NCBI RefSeq assembly: GCF_023065955.2
Contig: NW_026622875.1
Coordinates: 15,975,001 to 16,039,000 of the forward strand
DNA: 64,000 bases
Source: Ursus arctos
Lineage: Eukaryota > Chordata > Mammalia > Carnivora > Ursidae
Direction: 5' to 3'
Part shown: one piece after another, positions 36,503 to 48,580 of the stretch
Position numbering within the stretch: position 1 is the stretch's first letter
Layout: every line of letters begins with the position of its first letter
Translations under genes and position numbers: made by a program
The notes under the pieces: model-generated
Told to the model about the DNA's origin: nothing
The model's database searches: none
What the model saw: only the letters and a program-made list of their open reading frames with translations

Positions 36503-36717
36503 TTTTTTTTTTTAAAGATTTTATTTATTTATTCGACAGAGATAGAGACAGCCAGCGAGAGAGGGAACACAAGCAGGGGGAGTGGGAGAGGAAGAAGCAG
36601 GCTCCCAGCAGAGGAGCCTGATGTGGGGCTCGATCCCATCACGCCAGGATCACGCCCTGAGCCGAAGGCAGACGCTTAACCGCTGTGCCACCCAGGCGCC
36701 CCCCCGAACCACTTCTT
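36491..36717 (-). mobile_element. CAN-SINE (SINEC1_AMe-like), antisense, second of a stacked pair
   Basis: Body at about 36505-36705, with a full head ending CACCCAGGCGCCCCCCC on the plus strand. It shares target copy GAACCACTTCTT at 36491-36502 with its neighbour and has another at 36706-36717. Same orientation and nearly the same body as the first copy, but with independent differences. Confidence 0.95.
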
Positions 36718-38404
36718 TATCGGTCCTTCCTGTAAGAAGCCTTCTCTGATTCCTCTGGTTTTAGGATGCACTTACATTTTTATGGATGGGTGGAAGTTGA
36801 AAACTGTAGTCTCATAGGTAATACTTCCATATTCCAATATTGTCATTCTTATTCTAAGTCTATAGTGATGCAACTAATCTTTATCACAATTGGGAATGAT
36901 TCTTTTCTACCAATAGGTCACCACATATTTGGAAAGCTACCCCATTCCCCATAAGTTTATTCTTGTGTTGTTATTGTCTCGACATTTATTCAGTCACCAA
37001 ATCCCTTATTGGCCAAATATTCCTTAGGCTCATATTTTCTACAGTCTGCCTGAGCATCCAAAAATTACAGCTAGTACCAAGTAAAGTAGGCCTCTATGGA
37101 TAGTGCTGGTGAGACTGTCCCACTGGTGGTAACCTGAAAGTTTCCTAGCACTTTTCCCTCCATCTTCCAGTCTGTAGTTCCAATTTTCTACACTACCCTC
37201 AGACTTGTGACTGAACCCATTAGCAAACCACTTGCTTTGAGCCAAAACCTGGTTCTCTGTGGACTGGATGCCGAAGAGCACGGATTCCCAAGAGTCACTC
37301 ACTGGTCTTCATCCCCACTTTGTTGAGATAGATACAAAACAGTACCTGAGGAAGCGATGACTTCTTGGGGCCCCCTCTATTTTCCACTTTTAGTTTATCA
37401 CAGTTTTGACTATGAAGGACTAGAGATGCTGAAACCTGTTACCTCACACTGTCTGTTGCTAAGATATAAAGAAATGGTTAAAGGGATGAGACATTTTCAT
37501 TTAAGAAAACTGCATGGTTAGAAGCTTTGAGGTGGGAAAGCTTGGAGAAGATACCAGAAAGTTTTCTTTTCTGTTTTCTTGGAGTACAGAGGTTCCATGG
37601 TATGAAACATTTGCAAACTTGTTCAGGAGGTAAAAGGGCCTTGAAAAAAGAATTATACAGCAACTATCAGGATGATTACTATCATTAACACATTTTTGCA
37701 AAGCTGAGGGGTAAGCCACTTGGGATTTAAGTAAAAACTACCTACCACAATGCCTTATATATAAAAGATGCTTAGCAAACCTTTGTGGAGAAAATGAGGA
37801 AGTAAATAAAAAGGAGGAATTAATGATCGATATGGGGTCACTTTCTATCCCTGGTACTCATCAGGTCACAAAATATACATTTTTTTTGGAATTTCTAATT
37901 GGGATCTGTTTAATGTTTCATGTACAATAAACATCATTGAAGCCACTATACATTTCTAGAGTATTTCAAATGTTAATGTAAATATTAATGACAGCATAAG
38001 AAAACTAGCATTTGTAAACAGTTCAAAATTTTAAAGAAGAAACCCATTTCCAAGTAGAGCAAATAAATCTGTTAAAACTGGATATAACTGGCAGGCTTTC
38101 AGGCTTATTCCAACTTCTTCTGCATCTAAAGATTGGAAAACTGTCAGATGTCTTATTATGTAAAACTAATACATGCTGTATGAATAAAAGCTAAAACATA
38201 TGGGGAAAAGTATTGTGTTCCTAGTACCAGAGATCATGCATGAAAACAAATGAGCATTAATCAGGGATTAATTTGCAGTGTAGTGCCATAAAACTTAGTG
38301 AATTTCTCCAAAACACATGAGTAAATCTTAATTATTTTTTAACCAAAAATTAATTTGCATTTGATCTTGTGAAACTTTACTTGTGTACCATGTTACTCAT
38401 TTTG
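36718..38404. other. Unique sequence, nothing firmly identified
   Basis: The first 45 bases (GTCCTTCCTGTAAGAAGCCTTC) may be a scrap of an L2 3' end. Minus frames at 37039-37302 and 37478-37719 have no family resemblance. Confidence 0.35.
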
Positions 38405-38646
38405 AGAAAGGTAAACTAGTTGGGGTGCCTGGGTGGCACAGCAGTTAAGCGTCTGCCTTCGGCTCAGGGCGTGATCCCGGCGTGATGGGATCGAGCCCCA
38501 CATCAGGCTCCTCCGCTAGGAGCCTGCTTCTTCCTCTCCCACTCCCCCTGCTTGTGTTCCCTCTCTCGCTGGCTGTCTCTCTCTCTGTCGAATAAATAAA
38601 TAAAATCTTTAAAAAATAAAAAAAAAAAAGAAAGGTAAACTAGTTG
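38405..38646 (+). mobile_element. CAN-SINE (SINEC1_AMe-like) with long perfect target duplication
   Basis: Body 38423-38628 beginning GGGTGCCTGGGTGGCACAG, ending (AAAT)n, AATCTTT and an A tail. Target duplications of 18 bp (AGAAAGGTAAACTAGTTG) are identical at 38405-38422 and 38629-38646. The body matches the bear-type form closely. Probably the youngest insertion in the window. Confidence 0.96.
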
Positions 38647-40423
38647 AATAGGTATGGTGATGTTTTCCAGTATGTAATCATGACTCTTAAAATATCTGAC
38701 AATGTCATAAAATATAAAACACACATATTAAAAAAAACAGTTATTTTCAAGATGTCAGGTGGTTACTTTTAAAGCTACCTATAGTTGAAGACTGATGTGG
38801 GATTTATAAACATTGAGTCTTTAAATCCCTTAATATTTCTCAACTCCCCAAAGATTTTCTTTAAATTTAGATAGAGATAATTAAAATTCTCTGGAAAAGT
38901 AACATTACATTTTTGGCAGGCATTTCTGTGGTACTAAAAATACAATTTTGGAATGAATTAATACTAACATATACGATATTTAAAACTTCCCAATTCCTGA
39001 TATAACTAAGGCTAAAAAAGTAATTTTCTTACCGACATAGTAATTCAGACTTAATCCTCTTCAGGGGAAATAGATTTTAAATGCAGATGTATGAAAGAAT
39101 TATACTGCCCTTTTAAAAACTCTGAGTCTTTTGTTGGCTGAAAAAATTTCTAAGTAGGGCAAATTATTAAATCTTTTCAACAATTTTACCATTGAACTAT
39201 GTAAGGTAGGGGAAGAATGACTAAAATAGTTTCAGGAAACGTGATCCTTGAGGGATGAATGGCGGGTTGGGTTCAATAGATGGAGCCTTCTAGTCAACAC
39301 ATGGTGTTATGGGGACTGGCAGCAGAAAGATACTTGGTGCCTTAAGGTGAGAGCTAATGGAAGAAAATACGTCTGTATGGGTAGAGAGTTTATAGTGGGA
39401 AGAGGGGTCTCCTGCACTGTATACTCTCTCTACTTGTAGACTTGCCATCAGAGATCTCATCTTATTTCCTTATACTTCCAGTCAGTGAATGTACACTATC
39501 GTCTGTGGTCGTTGTGTTTCCTGCAAATTTCCTTTATATCACCTCTAGGAGAAATGTATTAAATAATAAGCCTTCTTTAATAATTTTTAGCATTTTGAAA
39601 ATATCTTGTTTTTCTTGAAGGAATCTGAGATTCCACATGAGGAGTTAAATAACAGTAAAGCCTAAGATTTGGGCTTTCCTATTCAGAGTCTTGTTAAATA
39701 TAAATAGCCAGACACCATGGCCATGGTTACAGGTGCACCCAACAACTTCCTCTTTAGTAAAATCTCTGGCCTAATTTCTGATTTAGGTACACAGCCAGCG
39801 AGATTTTGCCTGCGGACTGTGGGAACTCTCTCATATCAAAGCCTGACGCCATGCTACGTTTTTTTCAAATGGAAAGGAGAAAAAACAACTACAAATCAAG
39901 CTGTTCTTTGTGAATCTGATTCATGATCCCCTTGTGTGGTGGGAAAACAAGGATGTTTATGTCTAACGGAGGTTATAATAGTAACCGTATCAGATGTAGA
40001 CAAGCGAAAACTGTTGGATGGATTCTATGTGGGAAGAAAAGTACTAAATTCTGCTTTTGGAAAATGCAAAAGAAAATAAACTACTACAAAACAAAACCAA
40101 TAAACAAAAATCTCCAGCAAAAATCATTAAATTACTGTGGGTAATAATGTAAAATATTCTTATTTTTTTCTCCTCTAAATTGTGTTTGTTCATAAGAACT
40201 CCTGGGATAAATATATCTAGCATGTATCTTCATAGAAATATAAATAGGTCAGTATGATTTGGAGGCTCTTCAAAGTAAAAAAAAAAAAATGCAAAATAAT
40301 TCTTTTTTCTATCTCCTTGTAACTCACAGTTCTTACCAGACTTAAAGAGAATTGAACTTGAGTAATAGCTCCATTAGAGCTCTTATCCAGGAGCCAGTTC
40401 CCGTGGTCTCACTGGGTCCAGCT

Positions 40424-40437
40424 GCTGATGACTCACA
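40424..40437. promoter_or_regulatory. AP-1-type site in GC-richer text
   Basis: TGCTGATGACTCAC contains a perfect TGACTCA (40429-40435), the AP-1 consensus, within a short GC-richer segment (40380-40450). A 7-mer is expected by chance several times in 64 kb, so this is weak. Confidence 0.2.
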
Positions 40438-42664
40438 GAGGAAGTGGTAGAGATTAGGGTGTATGGGGGAAAAATCAGAACAGCACAGAAATAAAGCAAA
40501 TCAACCAACCATTACCTTTTGTGCCAAACAGAACAATGGCTTAACTACTGTGGTTCAGAATGATCCGTCTTATTCCACTCATTTATGCTATTCCTGTTGG
40601 AAGGACCACCAGGAAACCTGTGAAACACTATGGAACACACACCGGAATCCATGGCACATCTCAATTAATATTCCCTCCTGACTCAACTAGAACAATGAAG
40701 AACATCAAGCAGTTTAATCTCCGGCAATAATTCCTTTTGTCAGGTTGAGAGGTTTTCCCCTTGAATTAGGTTTTAAGATTGGATTTTCAAAATTAGTTAG
40801 TTATTCTATGTATTGTAAAGCAGAGAGCCCACATTTTATAAACACATGCATACGTCTAGCTAGAACATAATGAAGTCTGTGTGTTAGTTGGGGCATTGCT
40901 GCTATCGCTAATTTTTTCTTGCTCTGAAATAAAATCAGTCTTTTATTAGCAAACAATTGTAACCAAACTGCACAGTTGTTAAAACTCTTCTTTCAATTTT
41001 CCTTAAAGGGTTGGAAATGGAAATGGGTCCTTTATATCACCCAGTAGAATTAAATTTGATCAGGAGGATTTTAAAAGGCTACATTGCAGATTCTTAGCTT
41101 AGTTACTGATGAACTGAAACGTTTCATGGGTTAAAAGAACTGGGCGTTCCCAAACATTATGAATATATATGTATAATATATATGAATAAGTTTATTCTGG
41201 AAAGATCAGTATTATTGTCTTGCTGTTTTGTTTAACCACAATGAGCTACAAACACTGACTAGTGTAGAAAGCAACTTAACTCCTTACTGACTGGCTAAAA
41301 ACAAACAAACATAAAATTAAATTCCTTAGTCTATCCTGAATACCAGTGGCTTATTATAATTTTGATAATATTCAGAATACTAATTAAGGGATGAGTATTC
41401 TTCTTACGATCACGTTCACATAGGGCAGTGGCGGAGATATTATTTTCAAATTATACAGATATTAGAAACTGTGGTTTTAGTGTTTTATGGGTGCTGTTTC
41501 TCTGATAAAAGTAACGACAATTTCCTTATGCCATCACATGCTTAGACTGTTTAAAATGAACCTTGTAGGGTATTTCCTAAATATTAGCCTCTAAACATAC
41601 CTTCTTGTTTTATAATAATGTAATGGGGGAAATTTTATTCTGTTGAGGACTTTATAATAGAAATACAAACTTTTTAAATACATGAAATCATTTGTAGATG
41701 AAACATTCACGTTTTATTGACATGTAGATAAAACATTCTTATTTATTGATATAAAGAAACGTAAAAGAATATATTTTTCCAATTCTGAAAAAAATTAATA
41801 AATTAATACTGTAATTTTTAAACAATGCTTTATTGATCTGATTGAATTCAAGAGATTATTTTACCAAATCCACAAAATTTTAATATTGAAATTTTTTAAA
41901 TACTTGTTATTTTAAATAACTTTTTATATAAGTAAATCTGTTTAAGTGTTTTCATTTAAATGGATCAATATGCTTTACCATTTTGCCAACACAATTTATT
42001 GATTGGTGTGTCTTCCTAAAGGCTACCTCTAAGTACATTGTAGAATGAGAAAAAAAAGAAAGAGTAGACATGTACATCAGACACAGTATTTATTCACATT
42101 CCCCTTGGGCAGTAAAAACCATTTGAGAAATTTTCTGAAACTAGAAAACCAGCTCAATCAAATTTTGAAGCAATGTCTGATTTGATCATCCATGGAGAAA
42201 TGTGCTTACGTTCAAAGAATATCATTCTTTGAAGGTTAAAAATCAAATAACTAGAGCCTGATTTGTATTCTCTGTCTTGGACTTCTAGTCCCACTTAGTC
42301 CAAAGCAAAGCATGGGCCTAGTATCTAGGTAATTTGGCTTACCCAAGACATTATTTATCAGAATTCACAAAGCAACAGTTACAAAAGCATGTTTAGTCAT
42401 CCTGACGCTCTGAATTTACCAAGCGTTTCACAAGCTCAGCCTGGTATGGTCCCCAAAAATCTCGCCAAGCTTGAGTGGTTGTTTTGCCCCTGCCTGCTCT
42501 GGACTGCCACTTTCTCATTTTAGTGGAAGAATTAAACTGGGCAGCTTGTCAGCTGTTCATCAGTTGTGGCCAGCAAGGAATAGGTTCTCTAAGAAAGAGG
42601 TTGAGAGAGGGGAGAAGGTGATTGGCAAGGCTGGGTGATAATGATGTGTGAGAAGAGCTGTGTT

Positions 42665-42740
42665 AATATTGGTGTTTATTCAACAAATATTTATGGTGCA
42701 CCTACCATGGGCAAGGCATTATTCTAGGCATTTATAGTTT
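42665..42740 (-). mobile_element. MIR-like scrap, antisense
   Basis: TTCAACAAATATTTATGGTG, then ACCATGGGCAAGGCATTATT, is the reverse of a MIR/L2-type 3' end. Only about 75 bases are recognisable. Confidence 0.4.
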
Positions 42741-43314
42741 TAGAAAGAAATGGAGTCTATCTAAAATAAAAGAAGTTTTATTCTGTGTTGTTTAATGGCC
42801 ATAAATCACCAACGTGACAATTTTGGATCTGCAAAGGTGCCAGTTGCATTGAGTTAATAGCACACTATTATTTGTGTTCATACATATATTTTTATAATAA
42901 TAAAGGTATTTTCTAGGTATGCATAATTATTTATTATTATAATTTTTACAGAAAAATGTTTACTTCCTACCATAGGATAATTACCAGATATTTTTCTATA
43001 CATGATTTTCACTACCTATTGACCTCTCCATCACACACTTCCTTCAAGTAATTTTGCAACAAACATATAAGCATTTCACACCTGTGGCTCCTTGGAAGGC
43101 AAAACTCATCACATATTTTCTATCCTGCACTTAGTGCAGTGGCTTGATATTTAATAAAAGTGTATTGAATGAAAGTACATTTTTACACAAGCTCATATAT
43201 GGGTTCAGGAGTATACAGTTTTACACACACATGTGTGTATGTTTAGCTTACATATACGCTTAAACACACTTTATAACCTTCAATATATTGAATGGGAAAA
43301 TGACTCATTCTCTA

Positions 43315-43750
43315 CAGCAGTCGTCTCTAAACTTTTTTATCAAGCATTACTTTGCTTGATTTGGTCAAGTGGTTGCCAAATGACTATTTAATTTTAATAA
43401 AAATTCTAATCTTTGAGCTAATCTATTTTATTGTTGTATATGATATTTATTCTGTGAATACACACAGTATGCTCAAAGTTAGAATGAAATTCACCTAGAA
43501 TAAACAAAATTTGAAAATATTTATTTTATTTATTAACGTTAAACATCTTATCTCTATCACTGAAACAGTATTTGATGGAAACAATGCCATTTATTATTAT
43601 TCATTATTTAATTTTTCTGGTTTAATTACTTGAAATATAGTTATTTATTTAAAGCTCAAGTTTTAAGTTCAATTTATTTTGCTACCTGTTTAATGATTGT
43701 CACCACTTCTCAAAGACAAGTAGTCCCCAATGGAAGAAGTGCATTATTGG
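43315..43750. mobile_element. Possible hAT-type non-autonomous DNA transposon remnant
   Basis: It starts CAGCAGTCGTCTCTAAAC, resembling decayed Charlie/MER terminal inverted repeats (CAGTGGTTCTCAAAC), with CACTTCTCAAAGACAAGTAG near the other end. The interior is AT-rich and not diagnostic. Tentative. Confidence 0.2.
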
Positions 43751-45199
43751 CCCCTCTTACTAAATTAGAAGGCTAATTTTTCAATCCTATCTCCAATTAT
43801 ACAAAGGTTTTTGTTGAAATTCACTCACACTTGCGTGATGAATATGTTCAGCTGCATTTTCTTTGCAGGAAACTTATAAAGTCACTGTCAATTTTGAGGG
43901 CTAGATAATTAAAACTAAATAATGAAGTCCACAAATCCACTTAACTATGCACTATGTGGAAATACAACAAAAGCAAACAAAAGCCTTGACTCCTCTGTTC
44001 ATACTTCCATGCTATGAATCCCTCTCTTGCTCTAGGACACATCGTACATGCATATGGTCTCTGTGTGGGCTCTTGACATGGGACGTTGTGAGGACTGGAT
44101 GTCATTTGCATATTAAATATTAGTAAAGTTTAATGTATTGCTTATTTATAGATGAAATGTAAAGATAATTGAAAGTTTGAGTATTTTGTTTTCACACCTG
44201 AAGAGATTGTCTAGCTTCCCTAGGTGGATGCAACCCTCTTTAAAGACCATGGACCACAATCACTGATAATGTCAAACTCACAAAGCCTACCGAGTAAATA
44301 AAAGTTAAATTCTTCCTTTATAAACATAATCAAGTTTTGTTACTTTTAGTAAAATTAATCACATATTGATTTTCTTCATTTTAGTGAACTTGAGTATGTA
44401 AAAAAAATTCAGTCAAATCTAAAGTAAGTGTTTATGTACTAGGGCCAGTAAATACATTTGTAGATCTGCCAGGCTCTAAGGCACACTCATCACTCTGAAC
44501 TGTTGCCTCTTCAACTACACTTTTCATAATTTGTAAAACTGCAGTTTTTGCTAAACCAATTGCAAATTGAAGTGCTTCTTAATAAAAAAGTAACTCTCAA
44601 ATTTGAGGCATTTCTGTACATTTTGTTTAGAAAAATATTAAATTTGCTTCTGATTTCATCAATTTTATATTACAAGGCATACAGTTTGCTGCTCTAATCA
44701 TTAATATTATTCTTCATTTACAAATAGCAAAGTTGACATAAAATAATAACTTTCACCAGTTCTTTTAGCTAAAAAATTAAATATTTTCCTCCCAAGCCAT
44801 TTATCTGTACATTGTCTTCACAAAACAAAAAAACCCTCCTACACATTAAATATTTAATTCCTCTAAGTTACCTTCAATAGCTGCTGTGCTCACCCATGAC
44901 AATTTCTAATTAATTTTAAATGGCATTTAATAGCCATTGTCCCAACAAGTACAGATGAATTAGGAGACATAATGCTCGTATTGTACAAAGAGTGGCCTAT
45001 GTAAACTCTCAAATTAAATCCACACTGTAGTCAAAACTCATTTGATGTTTGCATTTCCTACTTTGCAGGCAAGATGGTCTCAAAAGGCAGACTAGGCTAA
45101 AGATGTGTTGGACAACTCTATAAGTACAGTCTCAAGACTCTTGTCATCTTAGCTGTCTAAATTACTTCAACAGGACTCAAGGGAATTTAAAGAGGAGAA

Positions 45200-45900
45200 A
45201 TGACATGACAAACAATTATATTCTAACACTCTATTTATAACAATGCCCTTTCAGATTATTGTTCCTCCAGACTGACACATCGCTGTAATCCCAGGGATGA
45301 ATCAAGGGACTTAGAGTTAGATCACGCACAGCTTGTAGGCAAAGAAAAAAATACGAACGAAGAGCTGACATTCAGGAAATATAGAGCGACTCAAGGATAA
45401 ATTCAGCTGGGATGAGCTTAATTTATCAATGTCAATAACAACGGTGAACACATCGCAAGAATACATGCATATTAATTGAAAATAATTCAGATTAAATCAC
45501 TGCAGTTTGACATTTTGAGATAGGCACTTTATCTTTTCAAGAAAAAGAGCACTATAAAATCTTTAATCTGAAAACACATCTTAATTGCATGTTATCACCT
45601 CCTAATTGCTTCTATATTATATTAAACATTTTGCTAATTACTAGCCTGATCATGGTGTAAATAGCTTGAGGCAAGAGCTCACATCGAGCTGAAGACGTCT
45701 TCGGAGCACAGGAGAGCCAGGAGGAAGTTCATCACTGCTAGGTTCGCGGACTTGTACCTTCTTCAGGGGCGTTCAGCCTCTACCTCAGATCTCTGGTGAG
45801 ATAAAGAGATAAAGAAGCAACGGTGAAGATCAGAGACGTTTATTCATCCAACAGATTCTAATATTATTTTTGGAAAAAGTTTGCATTCTTTCTGATATGA
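45200..45900. promoter_or_regulatory. Candidate enhancer / non-coding first-exon block
   Basis: Dense in homeodomain-type words: TTAATTG near 45472, TTAATTGCATG near 45582, CTAATTGC near 45603, GCTAATTAC near 45634. It then becomes CpG-bearing, with GAAGACGTCTTC, a perfect 12-bp palindrome holding GACGTC, at 45691-45702, and TTCGCGG near 45743. The end TCTCTG|GTGAGATAA at about 45790-45804 is a plausible splice donor, with no acceptor just upstream, so a first exon of a non-coding transcript is possible. The block is repeat-free. All function is inference. Confidence 0.35.
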
Positions 45901-46550
45901 CAGATACGCTCTTTCAGATGGTGATATGTGAGTTTTTGATTTTATGTTAAAAACAACCTCAGAGAAAGACAATTTTGCATTTATTTTTTAGCTGTGATCT
46001 TTGGAACTTTGTGAAGATAAAATGCTGAATAAATATCAATTGCATACATGGAATTTTCGGCCAACGTGCACGTACAGACTTTTACATATATTAGAAGTTA
46101 GAGTTCTTCTTCAAAGTAATGAATAATATAAGATGGGTAAAATGTCTGTAACTGAATGGCAAATGCATCTCTGAGAAAAAAGAATAACCAAAATAGTGAC
46201 TGCATTTCCTATGTCATCAAAAGGATATGCAAGCAAAAAGATAATAATACAAAAAAAAAAAGATAATAATATGCCTTGTTGGTAAAAAAAAATTAAATCA
46301 AATTAAACCAATGAAATGGTGTTTTGGGACAGTATGCTTGGCAAAAGTTTTAATTCTTTTTTCTCCCTGTCCTCCTCTTTTTATTTTTTAATAATAATCT
46401 CTATTTTTGCAAGGATTTAAGGAATTGTAATGATTGTACAATATTTTTCAGGAAGAAAATTTGCCAGGACACAATAAAATGCTCAAAACGTTCCAACCTG
46501 TTTAACACATCTACTATACTTCTAAGAGTTTTTCTTGTAGAACTCATACT
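45900..46550. other. AT-rich spacer with small duplication
   Basis: The word AAAAAGATAATAATA occurs at about 46236-46250 and, after an A run, again near 46257-46271. Otherwise nothing recognised. Confidence 0.4.
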
Positions 46551-46783
46551 AGAAAAATATGTTTTGGGGGCGCCTGGGTGGCTCAGTTGTTAAGCGTCTG
46601 CCTTCGGATCAGGTCATGATCCCAGCGTCCTGGGATCCAGCCCCGCATGGGACTCCCTGCTCTGCTGGGAGCCTGCTTCTCCCTCTCCCACTCCCCTTGC
46701 TTGTGTTCCCTCTCTCACTGCCTCTCTCTGTCAAATAAATAAATAAAATCTTAAAAAAAAAAAAAAAGAAAAATACGTTTTGG
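46551..46783 (+). mobile_element. CAN-SINE with target duplication, different subfamily
   Basis: Body 46568-46766. Head GGCGCCTGGGTGGCTCAGTT, then TTCGGATCAGGTCATGATCC, CCCCGCATGGGACTCCCTGC, and a shorter CTCTCACTGCCTCTCTCTGTC segment without the GCTGGCTGTCTC of the bear-type copies. Target duplications AGAAAAATATGTTTTGG (46551-46567) and AGAAAAATACGTTTTGG (46767-46783) differ only at a TG/CG site, the expected CpG-decay change. Confidence 0.95.
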
Positions 46784-46988
46784 AAAGTTTCATATAATGA
46801 TCTTCATCTTAGCAGTATCGATTAGATTACTTATAAAAATAATGATACAATAGAAAATTATACACACTATGTTAGTCATTTGTGGTATTTTCCCAACATT
46901 CCAGTTTTCTCCTTTCCAGGAAGGTGATAGGACTGCATCTCTCCCTCTCCACTGAAGTTAAGCATGGTCATGTGACTTTCAAGACAAC

Positions 46989-47362
46989 TGTTATGGGCTG
47001 AATTGTGCCCCTCCCCCCCCCACCAAATGCATATGTTGAAGCCCTAAGCCACAATGTGACTGTATTTAGAGACCGTGCCTCCAGGGAGGTAATTAAAATT
47101 CAGTGAGGTTACAAGAGTGGGGCCCTAATCTGACAGAAATGGTGTCCTTATAAGAAGAGGAAGAGAACCAGATCTCTCTTCCTCTTCCTTGTTCACACAG
47201 AAGGCCATGCTGGTGAGGGCACGGGGAGTTGGTAGCCATCTACAAGCCAGTAAGAGGCCATCAGAAGAATCTCCAGACTTGCGAGAAAACAAATGTCTGT
47301 CGTTTACAGACCCAGACTGTGGGATTTTGTTATGGCAGCTCAAGAAGCCTAATGCAGCAGCT
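46989..47362 (+). mobile_element. MaLR-type (MLT1/MST-like) solo LTR, sense
   Basis: It begins TGTTATGGGCTGAATTGTGC, then GCATATGTTGAAGCCCTAAG, AATGTGACTGTATTTAGAG, TGGTGTCCTTATAAGAAGAG and ends in ATTTTGTTATGGCAGCTCAAG. The body between about 47170 and 47320 is more diverged. A C homopolymer of nine sits at about 47013-47021. No partner LTR. Confidence 0.75.
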
Positions 47363-47716
47363 CACAACAGGCAACATTGCATAAGTGAGGGGAAAAAAGC
47401 CCATTCTGTTTGTTTGTTTTAAACCCCTGGAATTTGGGCATTTTTTTTTTTAACCATGGCATAACCTAGCCCAGCCTGATAAATATATAGCTGTTTTTGC
47501 TTATCTGTTTTACAGAATATTTGCTGTTTGATTAACAAAAATATGTTTTGCAGTATAAAAAAGGAAACAATAATTTTATTATCATTAAAGAGTTATTAGG
47601 AATAAACTAGATTACTATACAATGGTATAATAAAATAAATGGCCTAATTAACAGAAAACTTTTTAGTTCTATTAAATCATCCTTATTTTCTTCTCTACAT
47701 GCTTTGCTTCTTTTCT

Positions 47717-47718
<2 letters not shown>

Positions 47719-47755
<37 letters not shown>
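47719..47755. repeat. (TG)n microsatellite
   Basis: Uninterrupted TG run of about 36 bp. Confidence 0.95.
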
Positions 47756-47757
<2 letters not shown>

Positions 47758-48079
47758 CATCTTAAGCTCTACTTTCCACATAAACTTTTGGTGTGACTAT
47801 ATGTTTTTGCTTCCACTATTACTGATATAACTCTAAACATTTGCTTCATTAATACTTTGTGAAGACTTTTTAAAAGTGATTCTTTTGATTTCTGTTTTCT
47901 TTTTTAATTTGGTTACACTCTCTGCATCTGGTCTATTGCTTCCACGTTGCCATTGATCTTTCTTTAATTATCCAGAGGACAAAGGATCATCTTCAATAAA
48001 GAAAGAGAAGGTAATGAAGGGGGAGGAAATTAATCCTTCCTCTTTTCATTGAATATTTGTCTGATCTTTGCCAGGTACT

Positions 48080-48105
48080 TTATTATTATTATTATTATTA
48101 TTTTT
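48080..48105. repeat. (ATT)n microsatellite
   Basis: About eight ATT units. Confidence 0.9.
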
Positions 48106-48580
48106 AGTAACAGCTTTATGTTGTTCCAAAGGTTTTTTTTTTTTTTTTTTTTTTAACATGGGCCTTTTCTCTTGCTTTTAATTGTCTGTAATACTTCTTA
48201 ATTTTAATGGGAAAAATATCTAACCTAAGATTTTGATTGTTTTTTTTTTCTCCATTTAACAGCAATTTGTTGTCTTTACCTATATCTGGACTTATTCTTG
48301 TGGCCCTCTGGTCCTAAGGTGTGATTTCCTATCATTTTTCTCATATCATTCTTTATTAAAATGTTTCATTTTAAAAGGATTTGTAATATTGACATCATTG
48401 GGTAGTTGTAAGGGTTAAATAAACAGCCAAATTCATAGTGGACTCCAGTAATTATTATTTCTCTTTTGCTTCCATTTCTCCTGCAAAATTCTAGGAAATT
48501 ACCTAGAAAATTGTTTCTTGCATTCAATAAAGTTTATCATCTATTTAAACTATGATTAAATTATTTATTTAATACCACCA

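Larger units (their letters stand above)
38647..46550. other. Second insertion-poor block
   Basis: Nearly 8 kb without a recognisable SINE, L1 or LTR, apart from weak MIR-like scraps near 42.67 and 43.14 kb and a doubtful hAT-like piece at 43.3-43.75 kb. It is AT-rich. Open frames at 39248-39439, 39717-39926, 39923-40144 and 40463-40681 are short and unrecognised. It ends in the candidate regulatory block at 45.2-45.9 kb. Confidence 0.45.
47370..48580. other. AT-rich spacer with simple repeats
   Basis: Holds a (TG)n microsatellite (47719-47755), an (ATT)n run (48080-48105) and poly(T) runs (about 48132-48154 and 48240-48250). No gene recognised. Confidence 0.5.

Noticed and set aside
39717..40144. 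Two plus frames that overlap by ATGA like a bacterial operon pair
   Set aside because: The window is mammalian by its SINEs and L1s; translational coupling does not apply and neither product is recognisable.
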